From assembly GCA_003153335.1 (NCBI GenBank), contig PLYG01000531.1, positions 1 to 5,671 of the forward strand: DNA of 5,671 nucleotides. Reading direction: 5' to 3'. Position 1 is the stretch's first letter; every line of letters begins with the position of its first letter. Position numbers and translations under genes: made by a program. The notes beneath the pieces were generated by a model. It was not told where the DNA came from and ran no database searches. It was given only the letters and a program-made list of their open reading frames with translations. This DNA is from Betaproteobacteria bacterium (lineage in GTDB: Bacteria > Pseudomonadota > Gammaproteobacteria > Burkholderiales > Casimicrobiaceae). Of this stretch, positions 1 to 4,661 are shown piece after piece.

Positions 1-459
1 CGGCCGCCTTGCAGCGTCGTTGGCTCGTTGTTCCGACAGCGCACCACCCTCGGACGCCTGCCACAGTTTGACGTTACATACGCCATGCTTGTGCCAACCC
101 TTCAATGCACCACGGCAGCTAGAGCCTTCGTAGTTCTCGCCGGCCCACTCGTCATAGCGGCGCGCCATGTCGTACAACATGTAGGGGCTGATGACCCCCG
201 CGTCCGGAACGCGTTTGCGCACGCGCAAGAGGAAATGCACGACGGTAGCCAGCCCGAAGCCAGTGCAAGCGCCTTCCTGCCCTTGGTCGAGAATTGGAAC
301 CTTGGCTTTTCGATAGTCTGCGAGACTGCGGGAAGTCGGCACTTCCACCAGTGTCGGCGTGTACATCAGGTCGCGGAAGTCCAGCGTGTCTGGACGGGCG
401 TCCAAATGATGGTGCTGACTGTTACCCATAGCCGGTTGGCCCGAAACCTTCTTGACCAT
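1..459 (-). CDS. Papain-like (family C1) cysteine peptidase, 3' end missing at the left window edge
   Basis: The 153 codons read from ATG 459-457 stay open to base 1, so the C-terminus lies outside the window. Residues 54-68 read VPILDQGQEGACTGF, the C1 peptidase active-site signature. Q59 fits the oxyanion-hole Gln and C65 (bases 265-267) the nucleophile, with the same six-residue spacing as papain Gln19/Cys25. After it, SPYMLYDMARR (91-101), EGSSCRGALK (111-120) and HGVCN (125-129) resemble the helix and loop that follow the nucleophile in bacterial C1-like enzymes. The catalytic His and Asn would be beyond the edge, so activity cannot be confirmed. There is no signal peptide or visible membrane segment. 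The N-terminus starts MVKK and has an HHH run at 16-18, so a cytosolic enzyme is likely, perhaps exported by a non-Sec route. GGGAGA lies 5 nt before the ATG. The gene sits 167 nt after the 59-aa ORF, and the gap holds one copy of the 26-bp repeat. Family assignment is confident; substrate is unknown. Confidence 0.85.
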   Translation of the reverse strand, partial: MVKKVSGQPAMGNSQHHHLDARPDTLDFRDLMYTPTLVEVPTSRSLADYRKAKVPILDQGQEGACTGFGLATVVHFLLRVRKRVPDAGVISPYMLYDMARRYDEWAGENYEGSSCRGALKGWHKHGVCNVKLWQASEGGALSEQRANDAARRP

Positions 460-464
460 TTGAT

Positions 465-470
465 TCTCCC
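465..470 (-). promoter_or_regulatory. Ribosome binding site of the C1 peptidase gene
   Basis: GGGAGA on the minus strand, 5 nt before ATG 459-457. It fixes the start of a gene that has no stop codon inside the window. Confidence 0.7.
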
Positions 471-558
471 AAATCAAACGCCGCAGGTACTCAGTTCACG
501 AACCGCCGACGCGCGCTTCCGCCTTGCAACGACTCGTTTCGTATGTACTGCACCGTAA

Positions 559-606
559 CCATAGTGTTGTTCCAGAAAGGTGGGGAGTCAATGTAAATAT
601 TACCAA
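559..606 (-). repeat. Copy 1 of a 26-bp perfect (about 48-bp imperfect) direct repeat, upstream of the C1 peptidase gene
   Basis: Bases 581-606 are identical to 3027-3052. Read on the minus strand the repeat begins TTGGTAATATTTACATTGAC and ends TCCCCA. It contains an interrupted palindrome, GTAA-TAT-TTAC. Past the perfect block, 580-559 and 3026-3005 are still alike in a second block, GAACrAmACTwTGG (11 of 14 positions identical). The perfect block is clearly more AT-rich than its surroundings. It ends 121 nt before the C1 peptidase start codon. It contains TTGACT, a fair -35 hexamer, followed at 17 bp by AACACT, a poor -10. A promoter or operator is possible, as is a relic of an insertion-sequence end. 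Confidence 0.8.
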
Positions 607-626
607 AAATGTCTAACACCAGATCG

Positions 627-806
627 TCATGGGTCGTGGCGGATATCAGTGCAAATCTTGCAGCTTCTCTCCTTTCCATTATCGTAGGAAGCCCATGACC
701 CGCGCCGGTATTGGATTTTCAGATCGAGCATCTGCCTGTGCTTTTGCAACGCCATGTCCATGCAGGTGACCAGTGATTGGGCCAACTCCTTGACCCGTCC
801 TCTCAT
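627..806 (-). CDS. 59-aa small ORF overlapping the preceding 97-aa gene (ATGA junction)
   Basis: The start codon ATG 806-804 overlaps the TGA stop (805-803) of the 97-aa gene by 4 nt, the usual sign of translational coupling. No clear Shine-Dalgarno site precedes it, which fits reinitiation. The product begins MRGRVKELAQ and has a predicted helical stretch up to about residue 35 (KELAQSLVTCMDMALQKHRQ). It ends in a CxxC-containing tail, SCKICTDIRHDP. I recognise no family. A different frame (491-679) overlaps its 3' end and could be an alternative, but it lacks a ribosome site. Context, between a metallopeptidase and a cysteine peptidase, suggests an accessory role; inhibitor, chaperone or substrate are all guesses. 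Reality of the gene is moderately likely. Confidence 0.45.
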   Translation of the reverse strand: MRGRVKELAQSLVTCMDMALQKHRQMLDLKIQYRRGSWASYDNGKERSCKICTDIRHDP

Positions 807-1096
807 GATGCCGAGAACCGTTTCCGCTTGAGAATGGGCGAGCCGTCCGGCCGATGCCCTGCGATCTCGTGTGTCGCGCCTGGCGGAAGCGATTTACCTG
901 CTTCCACAGCTTCACCCCTGGCGATAATTCCCTGCTCGTATTTCTGTTTTGCGGCCTCGATTTGCGCCGCGCTCAATGCGGGCAGGCGCGAGGCGACGGT
1001 CTGGGGCTTGGCAGTCTTGGGCGGGACAACGCTCTTGTCGGGGGACTTGCCCCTGGATATTCCTGTCGAGGCTGTCGTTGGGGTCTTCTTTGCCAT
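803..1096 (-). CDS. 97-aa basic small protein, unknown function
   Basis: The chosen start, ATG 1096-1094, gives a product beginning MAKKTPTTAS, which matches the M-[V/A]-K-K openings of both neighbouring peptidases. A weak GAGA precedes it. The same frame extends up to 1288, but that would overlap the metallopeptidase end and cross a hairpin, so the longer form is unlikely. Residues 1-38 are rich in K, S, T and P and look disordered. Residues 41-65 (from LSAAQIEAAKQKYEQGIIARG) look like an amphipathic helix. The C-terminal part, KSLPPGATHEIAGHRPDG then ILKRKRF, is a compact motif that looks conserved in style, but I cannot name the family. It lies 167 nt after the metallopeptidase stop and overlaps the following 59-aa ORF by 4 nt. 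A partner, inhibitor or substrate of the peptidases is conceivable but not shown by the sequence. Confidence 0.6.
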   Translation of the reverse strand: MAKKTPTTASTGISRGKSPDKSVVPPKTAKPQTVASRLPALSAAQIEAAKQKYEQGIIARGEAVEAGKSLPPGATHEIAGHRPDGSPILKRKRFSAS

Positions 1097-1209
1097 GTTG
1101 AATCTCGTCAGTGTCCAAACTGATGATGTTAGCCTCTCCGTCGACAGTTCGCCAGCAGCCGGAAAAGAGAACCGCGCAGGCGGCTCATGGTGCGCTAGGA
1201 TCGAAATTT

Positions 1210-1238
1210 CGCGGCCACCATTTTGCGTCGTGGCCGCG
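1210..1238 (-). other. GC-rich hairpin between the metallopeptidase and the 97-aa gene
   Basis: CGCGGCCAC (1210-1218) and GTGGCCGCG (1230-1238) form a perfect 9-bp stem with an 11-nt loop. On the transcribed (minus) strand it is followed by AAATTTCG rather than a T run, so it is not a textbook intrinsic terminator. It starts 25 nt after the metallopeptidase stop. It may attenuate transcription or stabilise the upstream mRNA end. Confidence 0.4.
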
Positions 1239-1263
1239 CCGGCCTGAATTCTTATCGACGATC

Positions 1264-2745
1264 CTAATCGTTCCGCGGCACCCCGCATCCGCAGTGGAAT
1301 AAACGACGCGTCAGCGTAAACCCTTGCTTCGATTCAAGCAAAATATGCGTCTTGCGCAGCTTGTCGCGCGGAGTGGCGGCAGTCACAGCGAGCTTTTTCG
1401 CGTTCGACTCGGTATCCACCCGATTGTGCGCAAAGAGCATCTTGACGAAGCGATGCGTGGCTTGTTGAACGGTATCAGGTCCGGTATGCCGGTGCGCCAA
1501 TGCGGCCGCCACCATCAGGAACGGCTTTTGCTCGGAGGGCGCCGGGACCAGCAAGGGCTTATCAGCCAAACCAAACTCTCTGCCGCTCAACACGACCTTC
1601 TGGATCTGCGGTTTCGCAGGGGGCGCGGCCAAAGCCGTCATTCCGAATGCTGCCTTCCCGGAAATCTTTCCTTTGTGCGCGACCAGCGCCTGTACTGCGG
1701 ATTTAGGCACGATCAAACGCTTCACAAAAGTCGCAACGAGGGCCGAGCGGTACTTTCCCGCAAAACGTACGGTGTCGGCGTCGATCATGTGCGAAGCCAC
1801 CTGCGCGAAATAGTCGGGTTGCACCGGCGCTGCCGTTGTGGCATCCATGAGCAATTGTGCAAGGGCCGTGGCCACAACGCCGAGATCGGCCTGGGACGGG
1901 TTACTGGACCGGATCTTCAGCATGCCGGAAAGAACTTCGTAGAACGCCCCGGTGAATACGCGGGAGAAGGAATGCACCTCGGCGCACAGTTTGGTGGCAG
2001 GGGCATCGTCGGGCAGGGTTTGTGGATCGACATATTTGAAAGCGTTGTAGGCATCCCGAAGACAGTCTCGATCAACCGCGGACGGCGCGACCTGTCGCAG
2101 TGCCCAGCCGAGTTGCTCGGCACATCGCGACAGCGGCGATGCCTTGTAACTCTTTACCGTGGCAAGCGCCGCCGCGCGCACGCTCTGCAATTGCAAGGCG
2201 GACAATATGGCGCTCATGTCGCCGAACGATTCGTGAAACGCGCCAGCCTCGATGAAAGGCGCATCAAACAATTCGGGGCGGTGCGCATCCAGACAAGCGT
2301 GTCCCATTTCGTGGCACACCACGTCCGGGCTCTCGCCGGAATAGATCGTTTTTCCGCCCACGGCTTCATGGAAGAATGCCAATTCGGTCCGGTCGTAATA
2401 GGCGTTGAGATCCACACCCTTGTCCAGGCTCACAGGAAGAATGGGGCCGGGTTGCCAATGCTTGACGCCGAGCAACGGCGCCCAAAAGTCGCCGCCACGC
2501 CGCAGCGCTTCGGCAGCCGTCCAATATCGAAATTCTGGTGTTCCGAGCGCATAAATGCCCGGCTTGATCGCGGAGCCCTTAAACTTGTATTTGAGAGGGC
2601 CTTTCCCGAGATCCGGAATCGGGCGGGAAATCGGCGGCAATTTGGACGATGGATCATCTTGCCACGCCGACACGGTACCCTTGGCTGCGCTCTTGCCGAC
2701 AGTTTTTTTCGCGGCGGATTCGGATTTTTTCGCCTTCTTGACCAT
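1264..2745 (-). CDS. Thermolysin-like (gluzincin, M4-related) zinc metallopeptidase, cytosolic
   Basis: The 493-aa product carries HEMGH at residues 145-149 (bases 2299-2313), giving zinc ligands H145 and H149 and catalytic E146. EAGAFHESFGD (166-176) matches the second thermolysin motif: E172 is the likely third ligand and D176 the Asp that orients the first His. The spacing H145 to E172 is 27, against 24 in thermolysin. NAYYDRTELAFF (114-125) resembles the M4 segment before the zinc helix. VHSFSRVFTGAFYE (257-270) resembles the segment carrying the transition-state His, so H258 is the candidate. There is no signal peptide and no obvious propeptide. Instead the first 22 residues are a Lys/Ala-rich tail (MVKKAKKSES...). 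The roughly 150 residues after about 340 match nothing I know and end in a CGC motif. GAGGAG lies 9 nt before the ATG. Catalytic class is confident; the exact family (M4 versus a relative) and substrate are not. Confidence 0.85.
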   Translation of the reverse strand: MVKKAKKSESAAKKTVGKSAAKGTVSAWQDDPSSKLPPISRPIPDLGKGPLKYKFKGSAIKPGIYALGTPEFRYWTAAEALRRGGDFWAPLLGVKHWQPGPILPVSLDKGVDLNAYYDRTELAFFHEAVGGKTIYSGESPDVVCHEMGHACLDAHRPELFDAPFIEAGAFHESFGDMSAILSALQLQSVRAAALATVKSYKASPLSRCAEQLGWALRQVAPSAVDRDCLRDAYNAFKYVDPQTLPDDAPATKLCAEVHSFSRVFTGAFYEVLSGMLKIRSSNPSQADLGVVATALAQLLMDATTAAPVQPDYFAQVASHMIDADTVRFAGKYRSALVATFVKRLIVPKSAVQALVAHKGKISGKAAFGMTALAAPPAKPQIQKVVLSGREFGLADKPLLVPAPSEQKPFLMVAAALAHRHTGPDTVQQATHRFVKMLFAHNRVDTESNAKKLAVTAATPRDKLRKTHILLESKQGFTLTRRLFHCGCGVPRND

Positions 2746-3004
2746 AGTCAGTTGCTCCTCGAGCTTGCTTGCATGTACAGCGATGATCAGGCACCCAATC
2801 CTGCGGCCGACTCATGCCGGCGCGAGTGTGCCCACCTGAAAACGTTTGCGTCACGATGCCGTGAGTAATCGAGCCGCATTGCATTCACTCGAAACGCGCA
2901 CCGCCAACGCGAAGGTAGAGTCAAGAGTGGCGACGACCGAGACTTCGAACTGCTAGCGAATGTGCTCGCTGTCCAGAGGCTCACGTCGCTGGCATTGCAC
3001 TGGG

Positions 3005-3052
3005 CCAAAGTTTCGTTCTGCAGGAATGGGGAGTCAATGTAAATATTACCAA
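3005..3052 (-). repeat. Copy 2 of the 26-bp perfect (about 48-bp imperfect) direct repeat, upstream of the metallopeptidase gene
   Basis: Bases 3027-3052 equal 581-606 exactly, and 3005-3026 share 12 of 22 positions with 559-580. The orientation relative to the downstream gene is the same as in copy 1. The perfect block ends 281 nt before the metallopeptidase ATG. TTGACT in the repeat is followed at 17 bp by GAAACT, again a weak -10. Confidence 0.8.
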
Positions 3053-3086
3053 TGCAGTGAGGTGGCTTGCACACGCTCACACCCGG

Positions 3087-3111
3087 CTCCTCTCCCCGAC
3101 GGAGCGAGAAG
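3087..3111 (-). terminator. Imperfect hairpin after the cyclase gene; possible terminator or REP-like element
   Basis: On the minus strand CTTCTCGCTCC and GGGGAGAGGAG pair over 11 positions, with one G/A mismatch and two G-T wobbles, around a 3-nt GTC loop. It begins 8 nt after the stop codon of the cyclase gene. No T run follows, so Rho-independent termination is uncertain. The motif resembles the common intergenic inverted repeats built on CTC(T)CC/GGGGAGAG found after genes in many proteobacteria. Confidence 0.4.
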
Positions 3112-3119
3112 TCGATACC

Positions 3120-4247
3120 CTACGTAGCAGTGCCGTTACACCGATACACCCGCATCGCCCGCGAGAACCCATGAAAAGTCATCTCCCCCAGATCCTCCGC
3201 GTCAACCCGCTCCTCAACCTCCGAGTACACGCGCTGCGAAATCAGTATCTCTCCCGCGTGCGCCTCCTGGCATAACCGGCTGGCGAGGTTGGTGACGGTG
3301 CCGATGGCGCCGTAGTCGAGGCGGCCTTCGAAGCCGATTGCGCCGACTGTGGCGAAACCAAGCGCGACGCCGATGGACAGGCCCAGGTCCACGTCACGCC
3401 TTTTCCACGCGGCCGACAACTCCAGCGCCGCATTCCGGATCGACATCGCCAGTTCGAGCGCCTTCTCCGCCGGCTTGTCGATCGGCACTGGGTCGCCCAA
3501 CACGATCATCATGCCGTCGCCGGTGAAGCGTTCGAGCGTCGCTTCGTGCTCCAGCACGAGCTTGCCGATGGCAGCGTGGTAAAGGCCCAGTGTGCGCATC
3601 ACTTCCTCGGGCTCGGACGTTTCGGAAAACGCGGTGAAGCCGCGCAAGTCCAGATAGACGACGGCGATCTCGCGGCGGCGACTCTTGAGCGGGTCGTCGG
3701 TCTCGCCACTAACAATCAGCTCGGCCAGATGCGGCGAAAAAAATCGCTTCAGCCGCGACAGGCGCCCCACTTGCGCGACGCCTTGCGCGACCCTTTGCTC
3801 CAGCGTGTTCGCCCATTGCGACAACTCGCTGGCCTGCCGCTGGGTCTTGTCGTGCAGACGCTTAATCCGCAGCAACGAGCGCACGCGCGCCAGCAATTCC
3901 TGCCGGTTGATGGGCTTGGACAGAAAGTCATCCGCGCCCGCATCCAGGCCCTTGATGCGCTCGTCCTTGGCGTCAAGCGAAGTGACCATCACGACCGGCA
4001 GCGCTTCCAGTCCCTCCATGGCACGTATGGCGGTGCAGACTGCGTAGCCATTCATCCCGGGCATGAGGACGTCGAGCAGCACCAGGTCGAACGCTTCGCG
4101 GGAGAGGAACTCCAGAGCCTGCGCCCCGGATCCGGCGATAGTGACCTTGTGTCCCTCGTAGTCCAGTATGTCGCCGAGCAATTTCGCATTGGCAACCAGG
4201 TCATCGACCACAAGGATGTGCGCCGACTGCTGCGGTTCCTCCGGCAT
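3120..4247 (-). CDS. Response regulator fused to a class III adenylate/guanylate cyclase
   Basis: The 375-aa protein begins with a receiver domain (about 9-128): acidic pair D15/D16, phospho-acceptor D59 in LLDVLMPGMNG, T89 and K111 in the SKP motif. A coiled-coil-like linker (about 129-165) leads to RLKRFFSPHLAELI and a class III cyclase domain (about 190-370). Metal-binding aspartates are D200 (VYLDLRGFT) and D244 (RFTGDGMM). The transition-state pair is N320 and R324 in TNLASR. The base-selecting positions, usually Lys and Asp or Thr, are R240 and G313, so ATP versus GTP preference cannot be called. It is probably a soluble enzyme making a cyclic nucleotide when D59 is phosphorylated by the kinase encoded two genes upstream. 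The start is ATG 4247-4245, with GAGGG 7 nt before it. The gene lies 39 nt after the single-domain regulator and is the last of the operon. Confidence 0.9.
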   Translation of the reverse strand: MPEEPQQSAHILVVDDLVANAKLLGDILDYEGHKVTIAGSGAQALEFLSREAFDLVLLDVLMPGMNGYAVCTAIRAMEGLEALPVVMVTSLDAKDERIKGLDAGADDFLSKPINRQELLARVRSLLRIKRLHDKTQRQASELSQWANTLEQRVAQGVAQVGRLSRLKRFFSPHLAELIVSGETDDPLKSRRREIAVVYLDLRGFTAFSETSEPEEVMRTLGLYHAAIGKLVLEHEATLERFTGDGMMIVLGDPVPIDKPAEKALELAMSIRNAALELSAAWKRRDVDLGLSIGVALGFATVGAIGFEGRLDYGAIGTVTNLASRLCQEAHAGEILISQRVYSEVEERVDAEDLGEMTFHGFSRAMRVYRCNGTAT

Positions 4248-4286
4248 TGCCTTTCCCTCAAAGACCGTTCCTGGCCGAGGGTGTGA

Positions 4287-4649
4287 TTATCCCGCCATCC
4301 GCCCGACTGTTCCTAACAATTCCTTCAGGTTTACGGGTTTGGGCACGTAGCCGTCGAATCCCGCTTCGAGGATCCGTTTCCGGTCCGTGTCCATTACCGA
4401 CGCAGTCACGGCGATCACCTTGGTCTTGCAGAGTGCTTCCGATGCGCGGATCAGGGCGAGCGCTTCGAAACCGCTGATGCCGGGCAACTGAATGTCCATC
4501 AGCACCACCGCCACCTCGGACGCATTGAGCAATTCCATCCCTTCCTCGCCCCTATCCGTCTGCAGAATCGTGTACCCGTGGAAAGCCAGGACGTCGGACA
4601 GCAGGCGCCGGCTCTTTTCGTCGTCTTCGATGATCAGTATGGTGGCCAT
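4287..4649 (-). CDS. Single-domain response regulator, CheY/DivK-like
   Basis: The 120-aa protein is a lone receiver domain with no output domain. It has the acidic pair D9/D10 in ILIIEDDE, phospho-acceptor D52 in MDIQLPGISG (codon 4494-4496), switch T82 in VTAS, and K104 in PKP. The IEDDEKSR and MDIQLPGISGFE stretches are like DivK and like receivers found in hybrid kinases. A TTG at 4661 would add four residues, but GGAGG lies 5 nt before ATG 4649-4647, so the ATG is preferred. It follows the kinase stop by 12 nt and precedes the cyclase regulator by 39 nt. It probably acts by protein-protein contact, as a phosphate sink or relay, or by tuning the kinase. Which of these applies cannot be read from the sequence. 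Confidence 0.92.
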   Translation of the reverse strand: MATILIIEDDEKSRRLLSDVLAFHGYTILQTDRGEEGMELLNASEVAVVLMDIQLPGISGFEALALIRASEALCKTKVIAVTASVMDTDRKRILEAGFDGYVPKPVNLKELLGTVGRMAG

Positions 4650-4654
4650 CCGTT

Positions 4655-4659
4655 CCTCC
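4655..4659 (-). promoter_or_regulatory. Ribosome binding site deciding the start of the single-domain regulator
   Basis: GGAGG on the minus strand, 5 nt before ATG 4649-4647. It lies downstream of the possible TTG start at 4661 and so rules that start out. It is located just past the kinase stop codon (4664-4662), consistent with co-transcription. Confidence 0.75.
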
Positions 4660-4661
4660 AA

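Larger units (their letters stand above)
2746..3119. other. 374-nt intergenic region upstream of the metallopeptidase gene
   Basis: The region separates the signalling operon from the peptidase locus. It holds the hairpin behind the cyclase gene, copy 2 of the direct repeat, and GAGGAG (2755-2760) for the metallopeptidase. A minus-strand open frame (2787-3080) crosses it, but it has no convincing ribosome site or recognisable domain. A transcription start for the peptidase genes probably lies here, yet I see no strong -35/-10 pair apart from TTGACT within the repeat. Confidence 0.5.

Noticed and set aside
28..558. 176-codon plus-strand open frame
   Set aside because: It is the shadow of the papain-like gene on the minus strand, which has a ribosome site and an exact active-site motif.
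491..679. 62-codon minus-strand frame spanning repeat copy 1
   Set aside because: It has no ribosome site, overlaps the 59-aa ORF in another frame, and matches no family I know. It is kept only as a possible remnant because of the shared GNIYIDSP peptide.
679..915. 78-codon minus-strand frame
   Set aside because: It overlaps the 97-aa and 59-aa frames, has no ribosome site, and its composition looks like an out-of-frame reading.
1097..1288. 64-codon N-terminal extension of the 97-aa protein
   Set aside because: It would overlap the metallopeptidase end and run through the 1210-1238 hairpin, and the MAKK start at 1096 fits its neighbours better.
1324..2868. 514-codon plus-strand open frame
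   Set aside because: It is antisense to the metallopeptidase, whose active-site motifs are clear. Its translation has no recognisable domain and is Arg/Gly/His-rich, as GC-rich shadows usually are.
2787..3080. 97-codon minus-strand frame spanning repeat copy 2
   Set aside because: Past the repeat-encoded peptide the translation is low in recognisable structure (Ser/Arg-rich), and it lies in the leader of the metallopeptidase gene.
3546..4286. 246-codon plus-strand open frame
   Set aside because: It is antisense to the receiver-cyclase gene, whose domains are unambiguous.
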